Assembly (NCBI GenBank): GCA_951804985.1
Contig: OX638133.1
Span: 37,597,963 to 37,661,962, forward strand
Length of the DNA: 64,000 nucleotides
Source: Dryomyza anilis
Taxonomy: Eukaryota; Arthropoda; Insecta; Diptera; Dryomyzidae
Direction of reading: 5' to 3'
The stretch's first letter is position 1. Every line of letters begins with the position of its first letter. Shown in pieces: positions 10,346-22,914 of this stretch. The position numbers were made by a program, and so were the translations under genes. Below the pieces are notes generated by a model. It was not told the DNA's origin, searched no databases, and was given only the letters and a program-made list of their open reading frames with translations.

Positions 10346-11672
10346 ACTTTGCTAACGACTCAACAAAAACCAGAGATTGCAAACGCTCTATTGGCTTAAA
10401 GCTTAAAAAAGAAAAGTAAAAATTTAATTCTCAAGAAAAGAAAACTATGGTGCATTTATTGATATTTATAAATATATATATTTGCATTATTATTTTTATG
10501 CTTTAAACCAAAAAGAGCGGAATTAGGCTCTAGGGCGAAATTAGGGTGTTTACCTTATCATTTCATTTTGCATAAACGAATCGATTTTGAATTCAACTGA
10601 TAAATAAATCAAAATCCATATAAAATTCGCAAAATGTGACCCTAACTAAAAGTAATAATAGTAGACAAATTAATTTTAACACATAGATTTTATTTATTTC
10701 GATTTTGAAGGCAATTTAATGGGCGAAAGTTCAAATCCAACAGTATAATTGAAAGCATATACTTAGTTATTAATAAAATAAACGTACATGGAAATGCATA
10801 CAAAGTAGACGAACTTTTATAGTTTTTAAACAAGACATAATTATTTGATTATATATTTTAATAAACATGATTAATAAAATTAATGTTGAAATTTTTAGTA
10901 ACATAAATATTTAAATTATGAGTAACGCCAGCTTAAAGCACGATTGAAAACCTAAAAGCATAAAAATAAAATTTAGAAAAACAAAATAAAAAAAATATGT
11001 TTCATTAGAAATAAAACCAAAAAAAAGCCCAAACAAATTTAAATAATAAAACAAACATATAAAATTAAGTAAAACATATACATTTTTTTATTAGCCTTTT
11101 TTAAAGACTTTTTTTGTGTATAAAGCATGCGCTAAGAGTTAAATTAAAATAACTGCAATATATAACTTAATAAGTGTTTTCTTAAAACGTATATTTTAAT
11201 GCAAAGAATGCTAGGATAGTTTTTTTGTTTTATTTTGGATTCATTTATAAAATATTTATTTTAAAGATATATCATAACGATCATAAAATGTTGCTTTTGT
11301 GAAATAAAGAAAGAGCTATAAATTAAATATATTTATATGATAATGCTTTGTAAGCTCTTAAGGAGTGTTTAGAGAAAATAGTGCAGCTGTTCGTTGAAGC
11401 AATTCTTAAGAATTTTCAAATTTCTGGTTGTTGCTCACATTTCAAATAATGACATTTAACAAATGAAACGCTTATACTTTTGCAAATACAAACAATAGTT
11501 AGTACAATAAATCGTAGCTATATAAATTTTGTTGTTTTATGTTGTGGTTGTTGTTGAGTTCAATGTTAGTAGTGCACAATTTTCATTTTGTTGTTTCATA
11601 TTTCTTTTTTATTTAAACACATTCAAAAACGTTGCTATTGTCGTTGTGTGCGCAGCCATTATCATCGTTCGT
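10346..11672 (-). other. 3' flank of the TPD52-family gene
   Basis: AT-rich sequence below the stop codon at 11673. The part closest to the stop should be 3' untranslated region. Several TTTATT motifs (AATAAA on the minus strand) are present, but which one is used cannot be told. Short plus-strand frames opposite the last exon are shadows. Confidence 0.5.
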
Positions 11673-14600
11673 CTATTTGCCAACCGAATCAGTTGGTGAG
11701 TTCAGCCCAGACGAGGAGTTGTTCTCATTTAAGGCATCTGGAAAACTGGACACTGAACCGGAACGTGATGTGGAGACTTTTGTCTGCCATGATGTGGTTG
11801 ATGTTGAGTGTGGCGATGTTGATGTGAAGAGTGATGAGTTTTTTTGTTGTGGTAGAAGTAGTAGGAGAGTAGGCAATGAAATAAATAAGAAATAACCAAA
11901 CGTTAGTTGATGTGTGTAACATGCTTGGATTAGTTTATGCACAATTATTATATGAACAATACAAAACATGAAAAAGGTAGTTACCGCAGGTTGACATAAG
12001 AAATTGTTGTATTCATAGCTTACTTTAACGTTCTCATAGGCAGAGCCAACCTTCTCTTCGATAGAACGCATCGATTCGGAGTTTTTCATTTGTGAAAATT
12101 TCGATGTGATGCCGCTGGTGATGCTGCCAAACACAGAGGCCGTTTTCTCGGAGGTCGATTTCAGCACAGATTCAGTGCGTTGGAAACTACATAAAAAAAA
12201 TATTATGTTTAGTATTATTTAATAGTTTTTATAATTTTTAAAGATACATTAGACAAATGAGTGAGTAAAACGTGAAAGGTTAATATAACTGATGTGTAGT
12301 ACAAATAAACTGCAAAACCAATTAGCCGTGCGTTAGTGCGTCGAGTGTATTAGCTTTAACCCTTTTAATACCTCAAGAAAACAAAACATAATTAAAAGAT
12401 CCATCGTTGTAGAAATAAAAGTTATGATGACATACGTTTTGAAAAACTTCAATAATAGGCTCACAAAATTTATTTTATATTTCGCGGTTTCTAATCGATG
12501 AGGCCACCATTGGCATAAATGAATGAGAACATGTTAAACTTTCGAATGATATTTCAACTTTTGAAATTTATCAACTACTTTTTAGGTTTAATTCTATATA
12601 AAAATATATAATATATTTTATTTATAACAACCAGGAACTAAAAACCCTATGGATTATCGGTTCTGGTTCCAAGATGTTTACAAGCGGTTCCGATTCCACA
12701 CAGGGACTAAGGGCTCAAGATTAGTTTCCAAGATTTTCAAAATAGCGATGGCGATTTCTGTTCCGATTCCAACAAAAAAAATGATGTGGGTTCCGATTCC
12801 ATTTCAGTTCCAAAATCGAAACGGTTTCGATTCCAATTCTTTGTGGTCCCTGACATTTTAAATATGTCGTCGTAAAACTAACCAAACACATTTTTATTGT
12901 AAGTTTAACGACCAAATCATTAATTATCGTGTGACTAACATTCGTTTTCAGTCCCATTCCTCTAAAATTGGTATAACGTATTTCAAACGATTCGTTCATT
13001 GAATCGAACGTTTGTTCAATATTTCTTGCCAACTATTTTTCATATACAACTATTTCAGATTTCAGGGAAATACATGATCTGGGTGTAAAGTCTGAAGCAC
13101 ACAATGGACAAACGCCTAACCGTTGACGCAATTTTCAAATATCAATCGTGTGACTGCACAATTTTTGTATGGAAAACTGGGTAAACACACGATTAATATT
13201 AAAAATTGTTTCAAAATTGCGTCAACGATTGAGGGTTCAATCAATCCTGTGATTCATGCTTAAGATTTAGGCTTATTGGTTAATATTTTAAAAAGTTGTT
13301 TATGAATTAAAAAAGTGAAAATTCCGTTCGATAGATTAATATGTTTTCATTATATGTTACAAATGCTGGTCTCGTTGATTAATAATTGTCAGATACAGTG
13401 GAATGCAACTAATTAGCAGAAAATATCAGATCAGTTCAGACCAAAATTCATGTCATATAATTTTCTGTTCATGCCTAAATACTACTGAAACCTTTTATTA
13501 CAATATACATGCAAACGATAATCTATGTTTTCCGGACTGTTATTAAATTTATCTCTTACTGCACACTTTTTTTGTGTTCTATTTTCAAAAATCTGCACTT
13601 GACTGAAGACTTGAAATGCAGAATCTTCAAAAAAAAAAAGATCGCTGATGAAGAAATAGCTGTACGAACTGCGGTTCAATGTATTTTGACAATTGTTTGT
13701 TTTATTTTATACAGATTTTGTACCGACTAGATCTTGAACACATTAAGACAATCATGCCGATTATGGAATCCCAGTAATATAATGCGGCGGGAGTAGATTC
13801 GATTCACTTTTACGGAGTAATTATATTATTGAATTCGCTCGAATAAACTACCTTATCGATCCTCTTAAAACACTCCGAAAACAGCTTTTTCTGTCATATG
13901 TGAAATGTAATAAAATTAAACAAAATGAAATGGATTTGTCTGCCATAATGTTGGGACCTACAGTTTATTGCCAAATCCGAACGGCGGGTGAGAGCTTTTC
14001 ATAGGCAATGTTTTACTCTCGTAGGTTTGCCATTTACTTCCGAGAGGTAGCTCGGTATAGAAAAATGTTTCTATGAAAAGATGTTGTTTTGTTAGTCCCA
14101 GTCCAGGCTTGAACCGGGGACCTTACGGCTCGCAGTCCAACGCACTAACCACTTAGCTACCGCTGCTACAACTGACTTATAGAGCGTATTTTTGTCCATC
14201 GAGAGAGGGTTCTGCTTCTCAAATGCCAACTGAGCCCAAAGTAACACCTGTTGGCAAGAGTTATTCTTCGGCTAATCTCAGGACTGACTTTATTATTTTT
14301 GTTGCTGCTGATCCCAAGTAGATGAAGTCTTTCACAACTTCGAAATTGTAAATGACAGTAGTAACGTACTGTCCAAGACGCCTGAACACTTTGCTTGTTA
14401 ACACCAGGTACTTCGTCTTGTCATCGTTCACCGTAAGACCCATTCGATTTGAGTCCTTTTCTAAACTCGAGCATACTACACTGACTGCTCGTTTGCTCTA
14501 CACAATTAAGTCGATATCATCAGGTAGAGCATGACACTCTTGTTGAAGATAACGCCATTGTTATAGCACTTACTTGGTTTTCACTATATCATTTTGTGTT

Positions 14601-17600
14601 CGAAAAATTCGTTGTTTTTTTGCATGGCAAAATATAAAAATATGCCAATATGTTGGGATTTTCGATTTTTTTTGACATGGTTAATGAAAATTAAAAGTTT
14701 GGATAGTTTCTGCGTCGCAATCATAATGTAAAGAAACCAAATATCATACAAAATGGCATAGTAAAAAACAGGCATTAGAATCTTCTCCATTATTAGGTTG
14801 AAAATGTTACACGAGAAGCAGGTGCCCTATCTGAAACCTCGTTCGGTATTAAATCGGTTGTTCCTAATTCTCACTGTGCAACGTGTGTTTCTCGGGGTCA
14901 TCCTGTAAAGCCTTATAAGTTTCGCTGGTATACCAAACACGCTATATGAAGATGAAGTGCTTTATAATATAGAATGGGAGTGTCAATATTCCTCTTCTGT
15001 CTAAGACGCAGCTACTCTTTTAAGTTCACTATCACAAGATACTTTGACTTGTCCTCGTTCACCGCTAGTTCCATTTGATGTGACTTCTTCAGGTTAAAGA
15101 TGCTGCACTGACTGATATCAGTTAAAGGTGTCTACAGACGATGCATTATTTCTAGCAAAAACAGCAAAGGAATTTTCTGTTGGAAAATTTTAGACTCACG
15201 CCCTATTAAATCACCGTCTCTCTTAGTCGTGTTTATGGCAGTTCGTTTATGGGAAAAAGTCTGTTTAAATATTTCATTACATGATGAACATCCTCTTAGA
15301 AGATTTTACTAAACTGAAAATTTAACTGAAATATTTAAAATGTATATATTTTACTTCTACAACGATGAAATAATATTTTCTAAATAATAAAATAAACCTT
15401 AAAACCCTTTCTATATGAATTACAAAAAAAAATCACAGTGATGTATTATTAAAAAGAGTTAAAACAATGCATAGTTATTGTGTTAAATTGTAGTTGCAAT
15501 TATTAGAGGTATTAGTAATATTCAAAATAACCAATTTAGCGCGATTTAACACAATTACTTACATCGGCGCATCATGTACGGCCTTTGTTATATTGCCAAC
15601 GCTGTGTTCGACCGATTGAAAACTTAAAAAAGAAAATATTGAATTAAAATGATTTGGAAAAACCATAAGAACTAATTATGTTTGAGCACTTCATGTCTGA
15701 CACAAGCAATAAATGCATCAGTACTTACACAGAACTCTCCTTGACATTTTTTAAACCATGACTCATGTCGTCGGTGAACTCTTTCCAGACTGTGATGCCC
15801 AATTTGCGTCTCAAATCTGAAGCATGGCGTGTTTTCGAAGCCAACACCGTACGCAGAGTATTGATTTCCTCCTCGACGCGAGAGAGTTCCTATTAAGAGA
15901 TAAATTTATTATTATTTTATTAATATTTTAAGTAATTTGAAATAAATATTACTAAAATTTTAGATTAGTTGATTACACAAAAAACTTTTGATATTTTACA
16001 ATCAGATATTTAAAACAAAAATCATTATAAATGCTTCGAACTTGGATATTTGTGATCCCCAGTTAATGTTACGAATTTCAATACAATTTTAATTCGTTTT
16101 CACTGTGGTCGAAAGTATTTCAAATAGAATTATCTTTGATTAAACTCTAAAAATATTTGATTTATTATTAAAATCATTTTTACCTGATTCCACTCAGCGC
16201 GTTGTGCCTCTTGTTCCTCCACCGTGAGTGCTGCAAATTCTGCGGCAATATCTGCTGAAGCAACAGATGCTGCTGGAGAGTTCGCTCCATCGCTGGACAT
16301 TTTCTGCGTATTATCTGCGAGAATATTCAAATTTTGACTAATTTTACAACCAAAATCATTAAATATAAAAGTTTACAATAAATTTAAGCAGCTAGTAATT
16401 TTGTATTTAGCGCGCATTAATTTTAAACAAAATTTAAGAATTATTTTTCATTTCTATACCTCTGAAAAATACAACTTCCTCGAATACTTTATCATAAGCT
16501 GAAGTAATTTTGAATTTTGAAAAGATTTTTAAATTAATTGTATGTTTTAAAATGTTTTAAAGTTTTATGTTCGTTCATAATACTCACAAACTGTGGACAG
16601 CATAAGGTTAAAAGGGCGTGTAGGGTAAAAAAAAGAAAAATAGTTGTTTTGATATTAATAAACACAGCTTTTTCAGTAGGTTTTCGTAGAAGACAAAACA
16701 TGCAAATGTTGTTTAGCTATGAAAGATAAAGAAGAGTACAATGACCTCTACTACATACAAGCAGACAGTAACAAAAACATTACAATAATTAACACAGATT
16801 TTTTTTAATATAATTTTAGTTTATACAGCATGTTTATGTTTAAACAACAACAACAATATAATAAATAAAAAAAACATGGTCAACGCGTAAACAATTGCAA
16901 AATTTTCATTTATGTAGATTAAAAATACGTCTTACTATTTTTACTAACCAAGCATAAAATTATTTATCTTTCATTGTTGTGCTACAGCGCTACTTTTAAG
17001 TCTTTCACATTTTCGTTCACTGGTTTTCACCCATTGCGGAAAGTTTTTTTTTAATCTTTTTACACAAAAATCAATACATGAAATAAATTGAAAAATATTT
17101 AAAATTTTTGTTAACAAGAAATAAATTTCTAAAATTTGTTAATTAATATTATAATTATTTGATACATTTTCCCATTTTTAGTTAGATTTTTACAGCCAGA
17201 TATTGTATCTCGATGTGAGTGCTCTCACATCGTCTTAAAAGTTGTATTTTATATCTGCACGCATTCCGCCCGTTGGCTCTTACGTTGAGTTTGTTCCCTC
17301 TTACGTTCTATAAAACCGTTGAAAACATCGAAACATGAAGCGTTACCAACAACCAAACTTGTTACAAAAAAAAAATCAAAATTTTGTAAAAATTACCAAA
17401 TTTTTGAATTTGGCAGTACTAAAATCCATTATATTTTAGCAAATACGCAAACCATTCAAATGTTTGCGATGATTTGGTTTGGAAAATAGAAAAACATAGA
17501 TAGAACATAGACTGACTGTACTGATAGATATCAAATATTAATGTGAATCAAATATTAATGTGAATTTCATCATTTTTGCATTTTTTTTAAATTTGCTTTT

Positions 17601-19266
17601 AAATTGATTTTTGGATGAAAAGAAATGTGTCGTGTATTAAAAAATTATATTAAATTACTGTTTTTTTTCGTGAAAATTTTAGTGAATGGAGCGGCCGTCT
17701 AATTTGACACAACATTCGTCCGGTTTAATTTTATGAAATACAAATTATTTCCTTACGTCGACGCAAACCGTGTGACGTCAGACGTTTTGCGCTTTACAAA
17801 ATTCAAAAAGCCAGTCACACGGGCGTGAGTGACTACTTTCGCCAATTATCGAGATAAAATATCAGGCTGTTAGTTTTTAATGACTCGTGAGTCCTATTTT
17901 AAAGTGTTTGAGACATTTTAAACAGCACAATGACAGTCCAGACATTGGAAAATAAACATCCAATTCAAGTAAATCCATCCATTACACAAAAGAAGTGAAT
18001 TTTTATTTGATTTCAAATACAAAATACAAAAAAATAATTTTAGTAGACTCCTCAAACGATCCAAAATAAAATACCTTAAAAAGACTTAGAATAATTGTTC
18101 TTTTTTAGTTCAATTTCTGAGCGCTCATAAATTATATAATAATTTTAAAATTGATGAAATTGATATTAGTCTATTTAAAAGATATTCTAAAAAACAACTC
18201 TTTTTGGGTAAATATTTGCAAGAAAAGTTTCGAAAACCGTTTTAAATGAAACCAGTCTTAAGTTTTGTTTCTTCTCAGATCTCTTTTTTCTCAGAACTTA
18301 TATAGCATTCAAAAATGCTTTCAACGTTGTCAAAAATTGACTACATTCAAAACAAGCCTCTAATGGGTTAAACATTTATAGCAATTTGTTGCAGATAAAA
18401 GCAAATGTAATTGTTTTTTGCATGCACAGAGCTAATTTAGTTCCACTGAAGAATGTTAATAGAAATTAAAAAATGCAAAATACTGAGGCTTTGTAAAAAA
18501 GATACATTTAATTTATTTGCACACATGTCTAAGCTTCATTAAAAATACTACAGGGTAAATGCACTAAGGTCAGCCAATATAATTTAACATTTTTAGGAGG
18601 GTTAAATATTTTAAGACTTTCCACATAAACAAACATTTGACATTATCACTGCCGCGACCCACTAACTAACACAATATACCCAAGCGGCTGTTCAAAACCA
18701 CAAGAAATTAATAAATCTTTGAAATATAATATTAATTTTGAATTATAAATTAATTTCCTGCATTGTTTACCTTTCGTTGGCTGAGATCCAATATTTAAAA
18801 ATTTCTTATAATTATCACTACTGGAGATTTTCGCTAAATACGGTTTCGATAAATCAATAAACGTCACTTTAACCTCACGCATCGAGCGACGCGTTAGAAA
18901 TTTCAAACGAAATCGTTTGGCGATCGAAAGCGGCGTCTGATTTGCCAACTTGGCCGCATAGAACTCCGTCTCGACCGTTTGCAATTCCAATGTGTTCGCA
19001 TAGTCCGCATCGACATCAACATAAAATATTTGATCGAGCGTCAGTTGACGCAAATACAATTCGGTTTCATCAGACCAATCGGTCGCGTAGCAGTGACCAG
19101 CACCCACAGCATCATGATTGTCGGCAGCATGCGTTATGCTGCTCATATTCGTTGAGCGGCGCTCATATTCGGTTATTTCATCAAGTGACGGTGTAAGAAT
19201 ATCATCCAGTTTTGGTAAATATGGATCTTCAATGAATTCCAAACTAACTGGTTCCGATTCAGTCAT
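11673..19266 (-). CDS. TPD52-family coiled-coil protein, long and short isoforms
   Basis: Tumour protein D52 family: small coiled-coil adaptor proteins linked to vesicle traffic. Exons in transcript order: 19266-18771, 16314-16184, 15889-15729, 15622-15563, 12186-12024, 11783-11673. All junctions keep frame, giving 373 residues. The family core is clear: AEWNQ, then ELSRVEEEINTLRTVLASK (coiled coil), KRKLGI-like RRKLGITVWKEF, then FGSITSGITSKFSQMKNSES and RSIEEKVGSAYENVK. The last exon adds TKVSTSRSGSVSSFPDALNE. A second start, ATG at 16300 (MSSDGANSP), gives a 203-residue short form, close to the usual family length. The 165-residue extension in exon 1 (MTESEPVSLEFIEDPYLP) has no domain I recognise and is joined by inference: donor AAAG/GTAAAC and acceptor TCGCAG are both phase 1. 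The Drosophila counterpart is, from memory, CG5174. Confidence 0.87.
12632..12855. repeat. GGTTCCGATTCC-rich repeat, possibly hAT-derived
   Basis: Variants of GGTTCCGATTCC/GTTCCAAAATCG occur about eight times. The edges, CAGGAACTA at left and GTCCCTG at right, are weakly inverted and resemble hAT ends, but no 8 bp duplication was found. The plus-strand open frame across it is a by-product of the repeat. Confidence 0.45.
13112..13237. mobile_element. Short inverted-repeat element
   Basis: Arms share GTTGACGCAATTTT and ATCAATCGTGTG/CACACGATTAAT in mirror order (about 13121-13151 and 13193-13227). A related half with CACACGATTGATATTAAAAT lies near 54690-54710, so this is a dispersed foldback family without coding capacity. 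Confidence 0.6.
13951..14170 (-). mobile_element. tRNA-derived SINE, copy 2
   Basis: On the minus strand it starts at 14170 with GTAGCAGCGGTAGCTAAG, the most complete head in the window: A-box-like TAGCTAAGTGG, GCGTTGGACTGCGAGCCG, then B-box-like GGTTCAAGCC. The body runs to TTTATTGCC...GGTCCCAAC and is cut before the 3' tail. Confidence 0.85.
14175..14560 (-). pseudogene. Broken non-LTR retrotransposon reverse transcriptase
   Basis: The minus strand encodes MGLTVNDDKTKYLVLTSK, then LGQYVTTVIYNFEVVKDFIY and LGS (14261-14443). This is the conserved stretch after the reverse-transcriptase catalytic site in LINE elements. In a shifted frame the typical RRITLANRCYFGLSWHL follows (about 14185-14270). 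Frameshifts and lack of either end show it is dead. Confidence 0.8.
14960..15130 (-). pseudogene. Second reverse-transcriptase fragment
   Basis: The minus strand reads MELAVNEDKSKYLVIVNLKE and then a stop, the same reverse-transcriptase region as the fragment at 14261-14443 but from a different copy. It is only about 60 codons of recognisable sequence. Confidence 0.6.
16588..16603 (-). other. Possible alternative first coding exon of the TPD52-family gene
   Basis: On the minus strand, ATG CTG TCC ACA GTT T is followed by a good donor, GTGAGTATT. The donor is phase 1, matching the phase-1 acceptor of the exon at 16314, so a short MLSTV leader would join the common exons. The pyrimidine-rich stretch just before it could also be an acceptor, so the call is weak. 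Confidence 0.25.
16604..18770 (-). other. Upstream part of intron 1 of the TPD52-family gene
   Basis: AT-rich DNA with no repeat family I can name. The stretch 17215-17345 and the stretch 17690-17850 are less AT-rich and contain CG-bearing words (GCGGCCGTC, GTCGACGC, GACGTCAGACG), which could be an internal promoter for the short isoform or a diverged element. No coding sequence was found. Confidence 0.4.
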
Positions 19267-20162
19267 AGTTGTTGTCGGTTTTTTTTTATGTTTTATTGAT
19301 GCTTATTAAAGCCCTAGTAACTTTCTATTCACAATAATAATAATACGTTGGTTGTTTTTGGGTTTATGATGTCGTAGTTGCCTGGTTTTTGTAGGGTTGG
19401 TGGTAAGATATCACTCGCTGTTTGCACTATCACATTTTGTTGTTGTTTTTGCTTTACTTTCCGCATATTACCACCACTTTTTTTATACTTAATTCAAATT
19501 TATTACAAAAAATACATATTTTATATTTTTTAATCTAATTATTTAAAAGTCTTTTCTTTGTTATTATTATCATTGGCTTTCAAAAAACGTTATGCAGGTT
19601 TATCGAAATTAAAAGTTAAAAACCAGGCGGAAGCTAAACGTTGCGCTTGCTTTGAGCAAGCCTGCCAAAAGTTGACTAACAAAATCGTAAGATACTCATT
19701 ATGAAAGTAAGACAACTAACAATTCGTGTCAGAAAAGCACGGCCGCTTGCTACTATATCTTTGAAAAGCGTGGCCACAACGTTCGACGCTCACACAAACA
19801 ACATTCAACATAGACACGTCTAACCCACAAAGCACGTTAATAAACCATGGCATTGCGGTGAGCTGCACAGTGGTGGGGCAACAGTATAGTTTTTGTTATT
19901 TATTAAACAACCTAAACATTGTAGAAATTTTATATTCTTTTACTGTTTAAGGTTTTGGAACAAGTTTTTACTGTTGGTCCAACCTTTACGCTTTTTATTT
20001 TTCTTGTTTGCGACTTTTATGAGTCGAATAAGCTCGGATGTATGTGTTATATTGCTGATTTACATTTCCATTCTACTACGAAAGGTAAATGATATCTCTA
20101 ACTTAGAAATTTAAAATTTTAGTAATTTTTGAATACGTATAAAAAATACACCTTTAGCTATA
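19267..20162. promoter_or_regulatory. Upstream region of the TPD52 long isoform
   Basis: The expected 5' leader and promoter of the exon starting at 19266 on the minus strand. It contains TTGTTG runs and a less AT-rich patch around 19615-19860. No core promoter element can be assigned with confidence. A 73-codon frame (19893-20114, plus) has no recognisable content. Confidence 0.35.
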
Positions 20163-20412
20163 CGGCCATGTACCGGCTTTCGATCGAATTCCGATCGAAT
20201 TTCATTTAAAATTTGTAAAAAAACGGTTTTGAATTCGATGTCACAATACAAAAATGTGTTTTTTAACGAATTCAAATCGTTGAAGTCAAGTAAACGGATT
20301 GAATTCATAGAAAAAACAAATTTTTGTTCTGAGACATCGAATTCAAAACCGTTTGTTTACATATTTTATATGAAATTCGATTGGAATTGGATCGAAATTC
20401 GGAACATGGCCG
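20163..20412. mobile_element. Palindromic TIR element (about 250 bp)
   Basis: Ends CGGCCATGT and ACATGGCCG are inverted repeats. The mirror continues inward: TCGATCGAATT...GATCGAAATTC, then AAACGGTTTTGAATTCGATGTC against GACATCGAATTCAAAACCGTTT. ATA lies on both sides (20160-20162 and 20413-20415), a possible 3 bp target duplication. It is non-coding. Confidence 0.7.
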
Positions 20413-20989
20413 ATAATCTGTGAAAATTTCAATGTAATAATACATTAATAGGTTGTAATTATAATATATTAAAAAAAAAAGTATTTAATAAATATTTAAA
20501 AATGTAAAAAGCACTTTCTTTGGATTGGTGTATGCTCGAAAATAAACAATAATCAACCCTATCATAAGTGCAAATTCCCACGAAAATGATTCTCCTTTCA
20601 TGAATGCAAACTCCCAAGAATTTATTCTCATATAAAATACTCCACAATCGGCCATTTTTTAGAAAGATGGAAAAAATATAGGAGAAAAATCAAGCGTGAC
20701 AACGTGATCCCGTTTCGAGAAGCTTCTACACTTTTCGCGAATGCTACATCTCTTTCTAACACATTGTTTCACTACGATTATTTGTTTTCCGTCTGTTTCA
20801 CTCTTTTATTTGCTTTGCACAGTGAAGCAAATTAAGTCTTTTCGTAACAATATATATTACTATAAATATTAGTTAACACTTAAGGTCAAAAACAACAGCT
20901 AAGTATAACGAATAAAAAAAATGATCCATTTAATAATGGGAGAGCTAACTGATACCGGTCGACGGTTTCAAACCAAAACTGGTAAGGCT

Positions 20990-21960
20990 GGTTAGGTTAC
21001 ATCGGATATTTCATCATTAGATACATTTTAATAGTTGATGTAATGATCCCCGTCCCTATTTCTGATATTTATCAATGATCTTCTGTCATTGACCCAGAAC
21101 CCAATTAATTCCTTTGCAGATGACAGTAACATTTGTCATTCATACTCGAAGCGCCCAAACTCTTTGGAGATTGAGATAAAAGACGCACTATGAATGACAC
21201 ACTCAATAATGACCTTAAATCAATCTCCGAGTGGGGTGTTGCAAATAGAGTAGATTTTAATACAAGCAAGGCCCAATCTCACAAAAGAATGGATTCACCC
21301 CTCTCTCCCACAATACGGGTACTGTGGATATTGCGCAGTCAATGTGATCTCCGTTGGAATGACCACATATTTAATGTGCCAAAAGAAGCGGCCAAGTGCC
21401 TCGGGTTTTTAAAACGGTGTAAAACATACTTCACTCCTGTTGACTTACGCAATGTCTACATTACCTATATACGGCTTAAAATGGAATTCCATTCGCACAT
21501 AGGGCAGGGGCTTCAAAATCCTTCTTTTAGTTCCTGAACCGAATTCAACAACGTGCGATATATTTAATAGGGGATGAAAATATTTCATCCTATATTGGTT
21601 CTCTTGAGCAGCAAAGGACCCGTTAGATGTGTAAGCCTGTTTTATAGGTATTACAACGGTAAGTGTTCGAGGGAAATACATGGCCTGATTCCATCAGGTC
21701 GTGTGTCAAACCAAGCCCACCCTTTCGTAGTTCACTCGGCTCTCAACAGAACCACGCATTATAGAGAGAATTTGTTCTTCTGTCGTAGGATACGTCCGTT
21801 TTTCCCGACATTTTTGATATTGGCAAGTTCAAAACAAACATTCACCGACACTACTCTATCTTTCCCTCTTCCTTTTAACCTATCATCCCTTCTTACGATC
21901 AACACTGTGCTTTGCATGTATAGGGTGGCATCCCCTGAGCGTTGGTTAATTTGTAAAAAT
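20990..21960 (+). pseudogene. LINE (jockey/CR1-like) reverse transcriptase remnant
   Basis: In order on the plus strand: FINDLLSLTQNPINSFADD (catalytic FADD form of the YxDD box, about 21065-21125); LNNDLKSISEWGVANRVDFN (21190-21260); WNDHIFNVPKEAAKCLGFLK and RCKTYF (about 21355-21430); then VSLFYRYYNGKCSREIHGL and HPFVVHSALNRTTHYRENLF (about 21630-21780). This is the palm-to-C-terminal region of a non-LTR retrotransposon. A frameshift near 21535-21575, stops and loss of the 5' half make it non-functional. The clade is a guess. Confidence 0.85.
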
Positions 21961-22317
21961 AAAAAATTATATCGACTTCAAATATGTAATAATAATTTGG
22001 CGTCAGCATTTAAAGAAGTCATTGGGTCTGAAGTGGAAGGTGAAAGGGTTGCATGAATCACAGTCCTCTGCAATAATTAAATGCAGCAACAATCGTATTC
22101 TCAACCGACGCAACCTCAACAGTTCTTGAATACATCGCAAAGTAAAAATCGATGATTCAGGAAGGCATGGAACAAAACTTTAGCCAAAATATCAGCAACA
22201 ACACGGTGATATTTTTGCTCGAGAATTAGTAAATTTGGGGGAATCCCTTATTCTCCCGAGATTCAGGATAGGACTGAATATACAACAATCTCAGCTAAAT
22301 ATGTCTATTTTATGAAT

Positions 22318-22554
22318 AATAATAGTTTGGCGCTACAGTCCTGTATAGAACTTAGGCCGAGCTCTTTCACCATTTGAGTTTTGCGTGTTATATTTGTACT
22401 CAAAGTGGTGGGACCTACAGTTTAATGCCGACTCCAAACATCGGGGTGATAGCTTTTCATAGGCAATGTTTACTCTCGTACGTTTGCCGAGAGGTAGCGT
22501 CGCATAGAAAAATGTTTTCTATGAAAAGATGTTGACAGTCGCTGCCAATCAAAC
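22318..22554 (-). mobile_element. tRNA-derived SINE, copy 3, with 13 bp target duplication
   Basis: The body and ATT-rich tail match copies 1, 2 and 4, with the tail at 22318 (AATAATAATAG on the plus strand). The tRNA-like head is missing and replaced by about 25 bases (GTTTGATTGGCAGCGACTGT on the minus strand). CTATTTTATGAAT stands on both sides (22305-22317 and 22555-22567): a perfect target-site duplication, as made by LINE-driven insertion. Confidence 0.88.
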
Positions 22555-22914
22555 CTATTTTATGAATGCACAAACAAAATTGCAAATTGACAATTTTTTG
22601 TCGGCTAATTCGTGATTCAATGTGCGACACTTTCTGAATCAATTTACTGATGTCTGTCTGGCGAAATCACGATTACAGAAAAACAGCTAGATCAATGAAA
22701 CTTAGAAATTAGATTAGTTATATATTTGACTGACAGGTATAGGGGGACGATCGTGTTTCCGCCAACTTTTCTAAATATACATCTTATAGCACAAAATCTA
22801 CGAGAGCATTTCACTTTAACGACCAAAGCTGTTTGAATTTATCGAACATTTTGCACATTAAGCTGCACAATCCTATTCCATGGTCTGCTGTTTTTTTTAA
22901 ATACAATTTGTAAT

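Larger units (their letters stand above)
12187..15562 (-). other. Large intron of the TPD52-family gene, repeat-filled
   Basis: A 3.4 kb intron between the exons ending at 15563 and starting at 12186. It holds a GTTCC-rich repeat, an inverted-repeat element, a SINE and two reverse-transcriptase fragments, listed separately. 15131-15562 looks like plain AT-rich intron. Confidence 0.7.

Noticed and set aside
12001..12023. Read-through of the fifth TPD52 exon into YEYNNFLCQPAV
   Set aside because: Donor GTAAGC at 12023 joined to acceptor GGCAG at 11784 gives YENVK-TKVSTSRSG, which fits the family; a weaker donor further on (GCG/GTAACT) gives a poorer fit.
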